Assembly: GCF_000423565.1 (NCBI RefSeq) | Contig: NZ_AUIF01000011.1 | Location: 186,001 to 250,000, forward strand | DNA: 64,000 nt | Direction of reading: 5' to 3' | Origin: Runella zeae DSM 19591 | GTDB taxonomy: Bacteria > Bacteroidota > Bacteroidia > Cytophagales > Spirosomataceae | In this document: positions 27,320-36,810 of the stretch, in pieces | Layout: every line of letters starts with the position of its first letter | Position numbering within the stretch: position 1 is the stretch's first letter | Program-made: the position numbers and the translations under genes | Notes under the pieces: generated by a model | Told to the model about the DNA's origin: nothing | The model's database searches: none | Seen by the model: the letters and a program-made list of their open reading frames with translations, nothing else

Positions 27320-29339
27320 AGCGAGGAACAAATAGTACAGCATCAGCCACTACGATTCCGTCTGCTTTAAGATTGGTAATTTCAACAAAATTATCCGCCC
27401 CTCTCTCCAGCACAAAAGAGCCTAACTTTATCCAATCATTGATTTGATTTTGGGATATAATCTCTTCTTCTGTTACTTTACTTCCAGCCTTTATTCTGAT
27501 GAGCGTTTTAGCAGCTTTGGTTTGGTCAGCTTCCGCCCCAGGATTTCCTCCACCGCCGGTGGGATTGGGATTGTAGAGATATATGTCATAGGTAGCCTTT
27601 TGCGGAATATCAGGCGTAAAACGTACACTGGCTACGTCTTTTGCTTTAGGGGTATTTATCAGTTGTGAGGCTGCATATTTACCTCCGGTAGTGATTTTCT
27701 GCCAACTTCCTTGGGTAGAGATATTTTGGGGAGTTACATCATTATCAAGCAAAATTTCCGCTTGGCTGCCATCCATGAGAGGATTGATACGCAAAGTACG
27801 CTGCAACTGAGAGATGTTTATTTCTTGCACTGCTTTTTTATTATCAATGCCCATTGTGGCGGCTACCGCCGACGCTTGAGCCAACGCCATAAAAACAGGC
27901 TCCATTCGAATAGAACCATAAGCAATATGGCTCGCTGACAAGCAAACTGGCACCAGTAAATTTTGGCATTCTGCTTTTTTGGGAACTAACGAACGGTAAC
28001 TAATCGGGTAGGGGGGAAAGCCTCCTACCTGCACATCTCCTTCATTTTTTACTTCTAGTTTTGCGGTCTTTGGGTTTTTCACCAATATCCTTTGACAGTT
28101 GTGAGAGTCCATTGTATAAGCGGCAAGCCCAATACCATCTTGCACCACTTCGCGGCCTTCGCAATTGTGCTGGGTCATTACATATTCTCCAATCAACCGA
28201 CGGGCTTCTCTTATGTACAACTGATGACTAAAATGGTCGTTGTCTAAATATTCGTCTTTAGGATAACCCCATTCGAGCATTTGCTGCCGAAGGTGATTAG
28301 GAACACGGGCGTCATGCCCTACAAAATATAGAAATCCCTTGGTGTAGTCTTCATGGTCTTGAATGATTTTTTTTCGAGTCTCATAGTCTGCTTCTGCATA
28401 GTTATGATTAGCGCCAATCATATCTGTCGATAAGCCCCCTTTGTTGTTAATGTCGGTTTTAGAATTAGGCATATCCGCAATATGCATTACTCCCCAATTG
28501 ATGTGAGTAGGCTTTTCAATAGCGATTTGCCTCAGCAATAATTCGTACTTTGTTGAATCATAACGAGCAGGACGCGTAATTGGAATGCGATTGTTAGGGT
28601 TGTTGGTAAGACATAGTCTAAAATTATAAGCTTGAACGAGTTTGTCGCCCGTTCCATTGGGAGCCAAAGCATCGGTAGAAATCCCCCAAAGCAATCCACT
28701 TGAGGGGTCATTGGGAATCTTGTAGGGATCAATTCCGTCTGGGAATTGATGTTTGTCGAGGAGCTGTACACCGTTCCATGTTTCATTATACTGACTATTG
28801 GCTTCTCGCCCTACGATATAACTAACCCCCGCTTTGGCCATTAAATCTCCTTCGTAAGTACAATCAATATACATCTTAGCTTTTACTAGTTTTCTAGTAC
28901 CTACTTTATTAGAGGATTCCACAGCGATTTCTTGAATCACGCCCTGTTTTTTGTTGACCGCCAGCAGACGATGTTCGTACCAGACCACAATTCCAGCCTC
29001 TTTTACATAACTTTTAAATAAGTTTTCGGCCACGTGAGGCTCAAAAGTCCATTGTTCGAACTTGCCATAATGCTGTCCAATCTTTCGGTAAAACGCTCTA
29101 GCGATTCCCGTAATGGCATATTTATTCCCTATGTCTGTTTGTCCTAAACCTCCAGCACTAAGTCCTCCCAAATGCTTGCTAGGTTCTATCAGAAGTACCG
29201 ATTTGCCAGCTTTTTTGGCGGTGTAAGCAGCTATTACTCCCGCAGATGTTCCTCCATATACACATATATCATAGACTTGAGCCAAAGTCAACAACGGAGT
29301 AGCCAATAAAAGAGCACCACCTAAAATGTATTTTTTCAT
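27318..29339 (-). CDS. Secreted FAD-dependent oxidoreductase with Golvesin/Xly-type C-terminal domain
   Basis: 673 residues from the ATG at 29339, which yields the signal peptide MKKYILGGALLLATPLLTLA; the frame extends 72 bp further upstream but without signal features. The FAD-binding fold begins at once: DICVYGGTSAGVIAAYTAKK, then GLGQTDIGNK and YIDCTYEGDLMAKAGV. This is the FAD_oxidored type common in Bacteroidota polysaccharide loci. The last 130 residues (GSWQKITTGGKYAASQ to GIVVADAVLFVP) look like the Golvesin/Xly carbohydrate-binding-like domain. The substrate is unknown, and no glycan genes adjoin it. It has a promoter at 29376-29404. Confidence 0.82.
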   Translation of the reverse strand: MKKYILGGALLLATPLLTLAQVYDICVYGGTSAGVIAAYTAKKAGKSVLLIEPSKHLGGLSAGGLGQTDIGNKYAITGIARAFYRKIGQHYGKFEQWTFEPHVAENLFKSYVKEAGIVVWYEHRLLAVNKKQGVIQEIAVESSNKVGTRKLVKAKMYIDCTYEGDLMAKAGVSYIVGREANSQYNETWNGVQLLDKHQFPDGIDPYKIPNDPSSGLLWGISTDALAPNGTGDKLVQAYNFRLCLTNNPNNRIPITRPARYDSTKYELLLRQIAIEKPTHINWGVMHIADMPNSKTDINNKGGLSTDMIGANHNYAEADYETRKKIIQDHEDYTKGFLYFVGHDARVPNHLRQQMLEWGYPKDEYLDNDHFSHQLYIREARRLIGEYVMTQHNCEGREVVQDGIGLAAYTMDSHNCQRILVKNPKTAKLEVKNEGDVQVGGFPPYPISYRSLVPKKAECQNLLVPVCLSASHIAYGSIRMEPVFMALAQASAVAATMGIDNKKAVQEINISQLQRTLRINPLMDGSQAEILLDNDVTPQNISTQGSWQKITTGGKYAASQLINTPKAKDVASVRFTPDIPQKATYDIYLYNPNPTGGGGNPGAEADQTKAAKTLIRIKAGSKVTEEEIISQNQINDWIKLGSFVLERGADNFVEITNLKADGIVVADAVLFVPR

Positions 29340-29375
29340 TCTATTAGTTTTTTTAATAACCGAATTATATTCTTC

Positions 29376-29404
29376 CAAAAATACAATAAGGCTCCATAAC
29401 TCAA
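29376..29404 (-). promoter_or_regulatory. Promoter of the FAD oxidoreductase gene
   Basis: Minus strand: TTG (29404-29402), 18 nt after the G-to-T boundary, then TATTTTTG (29383-29376). It matches the Bacteroidota -33/-7 form with slightly short spacing. On the plus strand TAGATTTG (29418-29425) could serve the divergent gene but lacks a -33 TTG. Confidence 0.5.
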
Positions 29405-29458
29405 GCAACATCTTCCGTAGATTTGCGTTTTAGTTAATGCAAACTATAAAATTGATTT

Positions 29459-30130
29459 ATGAAGATAAGATTTGTATGTTTTTTATGTCTTTGCGTCGTT
29501 ACAGCCAATGCGCAAAGAGTAGAATGGGGACTAAAAGCGGGGTTGCAGCTTTCTCAATTTAAAGGAGAAGATTTTTTGGCCCGCCGAACGGCCTCTAGCT
29601 CCTCTAATCTCGAAACGATTCGTTCGAGTGGCAAAATGACATTTGGGTATGCAGTAGGAGGCTATGTTCGTACTTTGGAAGACGTATTTTTACAAGGAGA
29701 GTTGTTGTTATCTGTAAAAGGCGGCGAACTAGAAAGTTCAAGCAGCAGTAATCTAACCAACCTTCAATATGGTCAAATAGACATTCCTTTGTCAATTGGT
29801 TATCAAAAAAATCGTTTTGAAATCAGTGCTGGTCCCATGCTTTCATTCAAGGCATTTGATGACGGAAACCTCAAAGAATTTCTTTCTCAATATTCTAATT
29901 CTCCCCTTACTTTTTCACCTTATCGTCCTTTCACTTTAGGATACCAAGGAGGAGTAGGGTTTAAAGCCAATAAATTAAAATTGGGATTGAGGTATTTAGC
30001 CAGTATTCAGGGAGTTAGTGATATGTATATTGCCTATAATGTACCCGGTGACTCACAGTTGAGAGATAGTCGATTTTTCCAAAAATTTGGGGTTTTACAA
30101 CTCACTGCGGCTTATCAATTGAGCAAATAA
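29459..30130 (+). CDS. Outer-membrane beta-barrel protein (PorT-like family)
   Basis: 223 residues. Signal peptide MKIRFVCFLCLCVVTANAQ, then the typical start RVEWGLKAGLQLSQFKGEDF and alternating strands (QGELLLSVKGG, IDIPLSIGYQ, FEISAGPMLSFKA, GYQGGVGFKANKLKLGLRYL) ending in a strand with LTAAYQL. This is the porin-like OMP_b-brl_2 group, small barrels without known transport substrate. Its last 16 bases overlap the end of the convergent thioredoxin-like gene. Confidence 0.8.
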   Translation: MKIRFVCFLCLCVVTANAQRVEWGLKAGLQLSQFKGEDFLARRTASSSSNLETIRSSGKMTFGYAVGGYVRTLEDVFLQGELLLSVKGGELESSSSSNLTNLQYGQIDIPLSIGYQKNRFEISAGPMLSFKAFDDGNLKEFLSQYSNSPLTFSPYRPFTLGYQGGVGFKANKLKLGLRYLASIQGVSDMYIAYNVPGDSQLRDSRFFQKFGVLQLTAAYQLSK

Positions 30131-31485
30131 CTCTCAAGCTGTGAAGCATTTATCCACCGAGCCACCATTTTCTTATTTTGGTCTAATACATAAATGGTAG
30201 GATAATTATACACACCAAGTTTGTAAAATTCTATCTTTTTGGACACATCTCGTACATTGATAAACATATCGGTCTGAAAATCGGCGATAAATTTCTTCCA
30301 TACATTTTCGTCAGAGTCCAAACTGACAGCAAATACTTTTAGCTTTTGAGCATATTGCTTGGCTAAGGCTGTCAGTTTTGGGGTTTGCTCTCTACAATGA
30401 CTACAACTTGGGTCATAAAAAAACACAACCGTATATTGGCTTTGTATGTCTTTCAATGATACTTCTTGGCCCACAGTATTTGTTAAGACCAAATCAGGAA
30501 AGGGAGTATGTAGGCTTAATCTAGCCTTTATCTCTTTTATTTCTTTGACTTTTTGAAGCGTACTTGCATCCCAAAGCTTAGGCTCGGCCTCTACATAGTT
30601 GGTGACTATGTGGTCATAAAGCATGTCTAGGGCAGGGGATGTTGCTAATTCTGATTCGTGGGCAAATTTTCCAACAATATATTTCTTCAACTCAACTGTC
30701 CCTTTAGTTTGCAGAAGAATATTATCGGCGATAGCTATAAGGTCGGAAGCGGGGAGTTGAGCTAGGCTTTTCAAAAAGCGATTTACTCTTAGGGGCACAG
30801 TAGGTGTATAAACCATTCTTTCATCAGATAAAAAAGAATTTTCAAAATAATGAACCCTACTATATGACTGTAAAAATAAGGAATCTTTAGAGGTCAGTTT
30901 TTTTACGGGCAAAACCGGCTGCTTAGGTTCCTGATAACTTTTTAGATAACGTACTACAAAAGACGAGGGTTTTTGGGCATATAGGGAATCTACATATTGC
31001 TTGACTTCTTCATTCAATTCCTGAAAACGAGTTTTCCAACGCGGATCATTGTCATCTTTAATATTGTTTTGCTGACGAAAAAGCAAGGCTTTTTGATAGC
31101 GAACTCTCACTTGACGCTGATAATCAAAAAACAAGTTATTTTCGGCAGAATTCTGAAAACGAATCGTACTAATAACATCTTTCATATCAGCTTCAAAAGA
31201 AAACCGTTGCGAATCGGCTGCTATTATATCAAGTCCTCTTCCAATACCTATTATACGGCACATCCCGGCTGGTAAAGGTTGGGAATCTTCCCACGTGACT
31301 TTTCCGTCCACTCCTACTACTGCAGTATCGATGGGCATCAATTCGCCACCAAAATGCTGCGCTAAAATAAGCCTCATAGGAGTCGCATTGTGCAGTTTCC
31401 CTTCTATCCGAAAGCCCTTTTGTGCATTGGTGCTCCCCACCAAAGTCATGATGAGCAACCCAGCAAGATATATCGCTTTAAACAT
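30115..31485 (-). CDS. TlpA-like thioredoxin-fold protein, periplasmic
   Basis: 456 residues from the ATG at 31485, which gives the signal peptide MFKAIYLAGLLIMTLVGSTN ending AQ; an ATG 30 bp upstream is less fitting. The N-terminal part (to about residue 110) resembles the DUF4369 beta domain of Bacteroidota thioredoxins, the middle is helical (DUF5106-like), and the C-terminal domain is AhpC/TSA-thioredoxin with the redox motif CSHC in FFYDPSCSHCREQTPK and the cis-proline region VYNYPTIYVLD. Likely role: disulphide reduction or exchange in the periplasm. Confidence 0.85.
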   Translation of the reverse strand: MFKAIYLAGLLIMTLVGSTNAQKGFRIEGKLHNATPMRLILAQHFGGELMPIDTAVVGVDGKVTWEDSQPLPAGMCRIIGIGRGLDIIAADSQRFSFEADMKDVISTIRFQNSAENNLFFDYQRQVRVRYQKALLFRQQNNIKDDNDPRWKTRFQELNEEVKQYVDSLYAQKPSSFVVRYLKSYQEPKQPVLPVKKLTSKDSLFLQSYSRVHYFENSFLSDERMVYTPTVPLRVNRFLKSLAQLPASDLIAIADNILLQTKGTVELKKYIVGKFAHESELATSPALDMLYDHIVTNYVEAEPKLWDASTLQKVKEIKEIKARLSLHTPFPDLVLTNTVGQEVSLKDIQSQYTVVFFYDPSCSHCREQTPKLTALAKQYAQKLKVFAVSLDSDENVWKKFIADFQTDMFINVRDVSKKIEFYKLGVYNYPTIYVLDQNKKMVARWINASQLESYLLN

Positions 31486-31526
31486 ACTATCTGTCTTTTT
31501 AGAAGGCACTGGCAAATCTCATGCCA

Positions 31527-31563
31527 TAAAAAACCCCTATCAGGGCGAAACCATAATAGGGGT
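31527..31563 (-). terminator. Terminator of the M1 peptidase gene
   Basis: ACCCCTAT (31533-31540) with ATAGGGGT (31556-31563), 15-nt loop, then TTTTTTATGG on the minus strand, 22 bp after the stop codon. Confidence 0.7.
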
Positions 31564-31584
31564 AAAAATCATTAAAATAATTTC

Positions 31585-33969
31585 TTAGTTTTTATTGGCG
31601 CCTCCTTGCTGAGCAGGACGGGCCTGTTGATTTTGCTGGGCTTCACGCATGGGATTGCTGCCACCACCTCGCTGAAAACCGCCTCCTTTAAACAACTGAA
31701 AACGCGTAGGCTGCGCTGGCTGACGTGGGAAATGATTGCTCTCTTCATCAATATCAGCGATCTCGCGATAGGGATCCAAGGTCCATTGCACTACTTTCTT
31801 CTTCGTCGTCACCACCTTCGATACCTGCTGGTCGTTCAAGCGCCATATCTCCGCTGGAAAACGAGCCACCGAATCCGTTCCGTCTTCAAACTGCATCTTC
31901 ACAATCACGGGCATCGGCAGGCCGCCTTTATTTTTCACTTTCAAAGTATAAAAATTCAAGCCTGATTCTACCAATTTTCGCTCATCAGGTGAGAGACTTG
32001 CCAGATAGGCTTCGTATTTCTTCTTGTCGGCGTCGGTTACTTTGTAAGGGTCGTAGGTATTGTAAAAATCCTTCATGTCAGGATTTTTTTCTACCACCGA
32101 CTCTTTGATGTAATCTTTGTCGCGTTGACGAGCCACGGTATTGCGTTTTTCGTCGGCTTGTTTTTTGGCTTCGGCTTTGTTGAGGTCAGGGTTTTGGGTA
32201 TCGACCGCAAACCATTCTACTTCCACCAAGTCCTGGTCTACTGGCTCCACTCCATAAAACCAACCTTTCCAAAACCAATCCAAATCTACCCCAGAGGCAT
32301 CTTCCATGGTACGGAAAAAATCGGCAGGAGTAGGGTTTTTGAAAGCCCAACGGCGGCTATATTCTTTGAAAGCGTAGTCAAACAACTCACGTCCCATTAC
32401 TGTTTCGCGTAGAATATTCAACGCAGTGGCAGGCTTTGCGTAGGCATTGGGGCCATACATCATGATATTGTCGGAACTTGTCATAATAGGCACCAAGTTT
32501 TTGGTATCCTGCTTCATGTATTCCACAATATCTTGAGGCTCTCCACGACGTGCCGGAAAATCTCTATCCCATTCTTTTTCGGTGAGATATTGCACAAAAG
32601 TATTTAATCCTTCATCCATCCAGCCCCATTGACGTTCATCGGAATTGACAATCATGGGGAAGAAATTATGGCCTACTTCATGAATAATCACCCCAATCAT
32701 TCCAAATTTCGTACCTTCCGAATAAGTTCCGTCAGGGTCGGGACGGCCACCATTAAACGAAATCATTGGATATTCCATCCCACCATTGACATGGCAAGAG
32801 TAGCATACAGGATACGGATAATCAATAGAAAACTTAGAGTAGCTTTTAATCGTGTGCGCAATGACCATTGTCGAATATTGACCCCAAAGAGGATTTCCTT
32901 CTTTAGAATAAAGCGACATACACATTACTTTTTTGCCAGCTTGCTCTACTTGCATCGCATCCCAGATAAATTTGCGGCTACTAGCAAAGGCAAAGTCACG
33001 GACGTTGTCAGCCTTGAAAATCCACGTTTTTTTGCCAGTAGGTTTGCCCTTTTCTGCTTTTTCGGCTTCTTCTTGGCTCACAATTAGTACTGGACGAGTA
33101 GCAGTTTTTGCTTTCTCCATACGCTTTAGCTGCTCAGGCGTAAGCACTTGTGCCATATTCTGAATCTCGCCCGTTGCTCCTACGATATGATCATTGGGAA
33201 CCGTAATAGCTACTTTATAATTTCCAAAAGTCAGGGTAAACTCCCCTTGCCCTAAAAACTGCTTATGCTGCCAGCCGTTTACATCATCATATACACACAT
33301 GCGCGGAAACCAGTGTGCAATGAAGTAGTTGGTGTTGCCGTCTTTTGGGAAAAACTCATACCCTGCACGTCCATAATATTCGTTGATGAAATAATTCCAA
33401 TCTACCGAAAATGCATATGATTGCCCTGTTTTGATACCTACTGGTAGCTCCACTCTCATCATGGTGTTGTTGATGGTATAAGGTAGAGGCTTGCCTGTTT
33501 TAGCATCCTTGACTGAAGTAATTTTAAAATCATAGTCTTTATCGCCAGTAATGCTACTGCGTACCGAGCTTGGCGCGTTTAGGCCACGTACGGCATTGGA
33601 CGACATTTGTGGCTGGATGCTATTGTGCTGCGAAAGCGCATTAATAGAACCCTTCGCAAACAAGTTTTGGTCAAGCTGCAACCATACATATTTCAGCTCA
33701 TCAGGCGAATAATTATGATAAGTAATGGTTTCGCTTCCGGTGATTTTACGTTGTTCGTCATCTAGTTCTGCTTTGATGTCATAATCAGCACGTTGCTGCC
33801 AAAAGTCTTTCCCTGGGGCACCCGATGCGGTACGTGTAGTGTTGGGGGTAGGCAAGGTCGCTCCAAGTTGTTCAAAACGGTCGTTGGCGTGGTAGTTACC
33901 TGCTGGAGGCTGTGCTAGCAGACCGCCTCCTGTAAGCATGAGCCAATAAAAGATAAACTGTTTTCTCAT
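31585..33969 (-). CDS. M1 family metallopeptidase, secreted
   Basis: 794 residues with signal peptide MRKQFIFYWLMLTGGGLLAQ. It contains the gluzincin zinc site H430-E431-x2-H434 and E453 (HEVGHNFFP, then WMDEGLNTF) and the aminopeptidase exopeptidase loop as NGGMEYPM near 396-402. The N-terminal part is the M1 beta-saddle (YHNYSPDELKYVWLQLDQNL). The last 40 residues are low-complexity Gln/Gly/Arg-rich (FKGGGFQRGGGSNP, QQNQQARPAQQGG). Function: digestion of peptides in the periplasm or at the surface. Single-gene unit. Confidence 0.93.
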   Translation of the reverse strand: MRKQFIFYWLMLTGGGLLAQPPAGNYHANDRFEQLGATLPTPNTTRTASGAPGKDFWQQRADYDIKAELDDEQRKITGSETITYHNYSPDELKYVWLQLDQNLFAKGSINALSQHNSIQPQMSSNAVRGLNAPSSVRSSITGDKDYDFKITSVKDAKTGKPLPYTINNTMMRVELPVGIKTGQSYAFSVDWNYFINEYYGRAGYEFFPKDGNTNYFIAHWFPRMCVYDDVNGWQHKQFLGQGEFTLTFGNYKVAITVPNDHIVGATGEIQNMAQVLTPEQLKRMEKAKTATRPVLIVSQEEAEKAEKGKPTGKKTWIFKADNVRDFAFASSRKFIWDAMQVEQAGKKVMCMSLYSKEGNPLWGQYSTMVIAHTIKSYSKFSIDYPYPVCYSCHVNGGMEYPMISFNGGRPDPDGTYSEGTKFGMIGVIIHEVGHNFFPMIVNSDERQWGWMDEGLNTFVQYLTEKEWDRDFPARRGEPQDIVEYMKQDTKNLVPIMTSSDNIMMYGPNAYAKPATALNILRETVMGRELFDYAFKEYSRRWAFKNPTPADFFRTMEDASGVDLDWFWKGWFYGVEPVDQDLVEVEWFAVDTQNPDLNKAEAKKQADEKRNTVARQRDKDYIKESVVEKNPDMKDFYNTYDPYKVTDADKKKYEAYLASLSPDERKLVESGLNFYTLKVKNKGGLPMPVIVKMQFEDGTDSVARFPAEIWRLNDQQVSKVVTTKKKVVQWTLDPYREIADIDEESNHFPRQPAQPTRFQLFKGGGFQRGGGSNPMREAQQNQQARPAQQGGANKN

Positions 33970-34060
33970 TTGATATTTGGTTTGTTGGATTGGTGTAAAA
34001 ATACTCTAATAATAAATAAAGACCTTTTAAGGCACGACATTTAGCACTTTTTTAGCGACG

Positions 34061-34669
34061 TCATTCTACCGACATCCCCATCATAGTGCGAAAAAGCTCA
34101 TTGTTTAAGATAAGCGAAAGAGCCATACCTGCTACGATACCTGATATAAGATGATTCCAAGTGAGGCGTTTTACCCTTAAAACCTCCACAAAAAGCGAGG
34201 CAATTCCCAAGGCAATGGCAACAATTAATAACTGTCCCAATTCCAAACCAAGATTAAACGCAAACAAAGGCATTACGATACTTTCTTGTTCACCCAACAA
34301 ACTCCGCAAGTAATTGGAAAAACCCATTCCGTGAATTAAGCCAAAAGATGCCGCTAGCACATACCGCAATTTGGGGGATTTTGCTTCTACTTGGTTGTTT
34401 TCGGAAAAATTAGAAAGCGCTGTGATAAAAATAGTTATAGGAATCAATAATTCTATTACATCCGAACTGTAAGTAATAAGCTTAAGCGTAGCCAAGGCAA
34501 GCGTAACCGAATGCCCTAATGTAAAGGCTGTAATCAGAATCAAAACTTTTTTCCAATCACGAAAAGCATAAACGGCACAAAGTGCAACTACAAACAAAAT
34601 ATGGTCATAACCATTGGGGTCGGTGATGTGTTCAAAACCAAGTTGTAAATACGCTTGAAATTCAGACAT
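34061..34669 (-). CDS. HupE/UreJ-like membrane protein
   Basis: 202 residues, about six membrane helices. The family signature is seen at the start: FQAYLQLGFEHITDPNGYDH followed by ILFVVALCAVYAF, then AFTLGHSVTLALATL and GLIHGMGFSNYL. HupE/UreJ proteins are linked to nickel or other metal uptake in some bacteria, but family members in Bacteroidota are of unknown substrate, and no hydrogenase or urease gene is nearby. It lies 50 bp after hpt on the same strand. Confidence 0.82.
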   Translation of the reverse strand: MSEFQAYLQLGFEHITDPNGYDHILFVVALCAVYAFRDWKKVLILITAFTLGHSVTLALATLKLITYSSDVIELLIPITIFITALSNFSENNQVEAKSPKLRYVLAASFGLIHGMGFSNYLRSLLGEQESIVMPLFAFNLGLELGQLLIVAIALGIASLFVEVLRVKRLTWNHLISGIVAGMALSLILNNELFRTMMGMSVE

Positions 34670-34719
34670 GGAGCGGGGAAGAAGTTAGGTAAAATTTTCT
34701 TAACTATTATCAAAAAGCT

Positions 34720-35250
34720 TTAATCAGCCAAAACATAAATACTATCGGTATTGCGACCATAGCCATCATAATCAAGGCCATAGCCTACCACAAAACGATT
34801 CTCAATTTCAAAACCTACGTACTTGACGCTAAGGGGGGTTTTGAGGGCAGCGGGTTTAAAAAGCAAAGTTGCAACTTGAATAGAATCTGGTTTGTGAATA
34901 GACAATTGAAACAATAACTTGTTCATTGTCAGCCCTGTATCAACAATATCTTCTACGATAATTACGTGTCGATTCTGGATTGGTTCTTTTAATCCCAACA
35001 CTTCAGTAAGCTCACCCGTAGAAGTAGTTTTGGAATAAGAAGAAACCCTCACAAACGTAATTTCGCAAGGGATTGAAACGTTTTTCATAAGGTCTGATGC
35101 AAACATAAAAGCACCATTGAGGACTACAATGAATAAAGGGTTTTTATGTCGGTAATCTTCACTAATTTCGCGACTAAGTTGAGCTATTCGCGTTTCTATT
35201 TGGTGTTTGTCGATAAACGAAACAAATTTTTTGTCTTTGACCGTCAGCAT
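34720..35250 (-). CDS. hpt: Hypoxanthine phosphoribosyltransferase
   Basis: Purine salvage enzyme that joins hypoxanthine or guanine to PRPP. 176 residues with the PRPP-binding motif VIIVEDIVDTGLT near residues 95-107, the flexible loop VRVSSYSKTTSTGELTEVLG and the purine-contact end VGYGLDYDGYGRN. It is upstream of the HupE/UreJ-like gene and divergent from the TPR gene. Confidence 0.95.
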   Translation of the reverse strand: MLTVKDKKFVSFIDKHQIETRIAQLSREISEDYRHKNPLFIVVLNGAFMFASDLMKNVSIPCEITFVRVSSYSKTTSTGELTEVLGLKEPIQNRHVIIVEDIVDTGLTMNKLLFQLSIHKPDSIQVATLLFKPAALKTPLSVKYVGFEIENRFVVGYGLDYDGYGRNTDSIYVLAD

Positions 35251-35347
35251 GATTTGAAAAATATTAAAAAATCCTTAAAAAAACAGAAGGCACACAAACT
35301 GTTCTCAAGAATTGTTCGTTAGTATGACACAGCAAAGATAATACACC

Positions 35348-36586
35348 ATGAAAAAGAACCACTTAAAATATTGGTTATTCAGCTTAATAGGGTTGTTTGT
35401 GGTTTGTGAAAGCCCTCTACAAGCGCAATTATACGCTTCTGCCGATTTTGATAGTAAATACGAAATGCTCTTGTCGAACCCAGGGGTACAAATTGAGGCT
35501 ACCGAGGCAATCAACAAACTGTATAATTTTAAATTTGCCGAAGCAGATGCCGAGTTTCGTTGGTTGAAATATCGCTACCCCAATCATCCCATGCCTTATT
35601 TTTTGATGGGTTTGGCTGAATGGTGGAAAATGGTCCCCAATACCGACGACACCCGCTACGACGCAAGCTGTATCGCACTGATGGATACGTGCATTACGCT
35701 GGCCGAGAAACTTTATGATATTCGAGAAAATAAAATCGAACCTGCGTTTTTTCTAGCAGCTGCTTATGCATTCAAAGGTCGTATCCACTCTGAGCGTAAA
35801 CATTGGACTCGCGCTACCGTGGCGGGCAAAAATGCCCTCAAATACATGGAGAAATGCCAAGGCAAAAGCGAACTAAGCCCAGAATTGCTTTTTGGGGATG
35901 GTTTGTTTAATTATTTTGCCGAATGGATTCCCGACAATTATCCGTTACTAAAGCCAATTTTGTGGCTTTTCCCGAAAGGAAACAAACAACTCGGTATTCA
36001 GCAACTAGAAAAAGTAGGTAATAATGCTTTCTACACACGTACGGAAGCTCGGTATTTTTTGCTTCAAATTTATGGCTACGAAAATCAGTACGCTAAATCG
36101 TACGATTTGGCCAAATACTCTTGGGAAACTTATCCAGATAATCCCTATTTTGAACGCTACTATTTGAGATCGGCATTTGTACGAGGCCAAGCCGCCGAGG
36201 CAGAAAAAATAGCCAATAGCATTTTAACTAAAATTGATAAAGGAATGCCTGGCTACGAAGCCGTAAGTGGCCGAAATGCCGCTTATGCTTTGGCGTATTA
36301 TTACAACAATTACCACCGCGATATCCCTAAAGCCAAAGAGTATTATCAAAAAACGATTGATTTTGCCACTAAAACCAAATCCTTCACCTCGGGCTATTAT
36401 CTATCTTCATTGATAAGTTTAGGAAAAATAGCCGAAAATGAAAAGGATTTTACAGCAGCACTGGAGTATTATAAAACAGTAGTAGATAGAGGTGAAAAAA
36501 AATCAAGCCAAGTAAAAGAAGCTAAAGAAGCAATTAGCAAACTCAATAAGACGCGAAGAGAAGAAAGACGTAAAAGGCGTGATTAA
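35348..36586 (+). CDS. Exported TPR-repeat protein
   Basis: 412 residues. Signal peptide MKKNHLKYWLFSLIGLFVVC then ESPLQAQ. Helical repeats of TPR type run through the chain (AINKLYNFKFAEADAEFRWL, AEKIANSILTKI, AKEYYQKTIDFATK, DFTAALEYYKTVVDRGEKKS). The C-terminus is strongly basic (KTRREERRKRRD). TPR proteins of this kind are scaffolds; no partner can be named. It starts at ATG, 97 bp from hpt in divergent arrangement. Confidence 0.75.
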   Translation: MKKNHLKYWLFSLIGLFVVCESPLQAQLYASADFDSKYEMLLSNPGVQIEATEAINKLYNFKFAEADAEFRWLKYRYPNHPMPYFLMGLAEWWKMVPNTDDTRYDASCIALMDTCITLAEKLYDIRENKIEPAFFLAAAYAFKGRIHSERKHWTRATVAGKNALKYMEKCQGKSELSPELLFGDGLFNYFAEWIPDNYPLLKPILWLFPKGNKQLGIQQLEKVGNNAFYTRTEARYFLLQIYGYENQYAKSYDLAKYSWETYPDNPYFERYYLRSAFVRGQAAEAEKIANSILTKIDKGMPGYEAVSGRNAAYALAYYYNNYHRDIPKAKEYYQKTIDFATKTKSFTSGYYLSSLISLGKIAENEKDFTAALEYYKTVVDRGEKKSSQVKEAKEAISKLNKTRREERRKRRD

Positions 36587-36616
36587 AAGAAAAATGAATG
36601 AGCTACAAACTTTGCG

Positions 36617-36725
36617 CCTCTCCGAAGCAGCATATGAGAAGACCGTTGTGGAAGAATAGCTTCGGAGAAGCTTCACCTTTGTAGCATAAGGTTTTTGCCT
36701 TCACACCAAGGACTTCGGAGAAGTC
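36617..36725. repeat. Cluster of small CTTCGGAGAAG hairpins
   Basis: In the 224-bp gap between two convergent genes, AGCTTCGGAGAAGCT (36658-36672) and GACTTCGGAGAAGTC (36711-36725) are perfect 6-bp hairpins with the same GGA loop and CTTC stem core. A third, inverted and imperfect copy, CTCTCCGAAGC, is at 36618-36628. No T-runs follow. They look like units of a small dispersed repeat; the rest of the gap shows nothing recognisable. Confidence 0.5.
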
Positions 36726-36810
36726 AAATTTTAATGGGTGTAGCTTTTGTCTACAAATTTTGAGCTTCTATGTGCCACATCTTATATTCGCCCATCTCCG
36801 TGAGGATTTA

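Noticed and set aside
30206-30214. TTATACACA as a further DnaA box
   Set aside because: Single copy inside a coding region with one common variant base; expected by chance.
35333-35340. Minus-strand TATCTTTG as hpt promoter
   Set aside because: No -33 TTG is found 17-22 bp upstream; kept out of the annotation.
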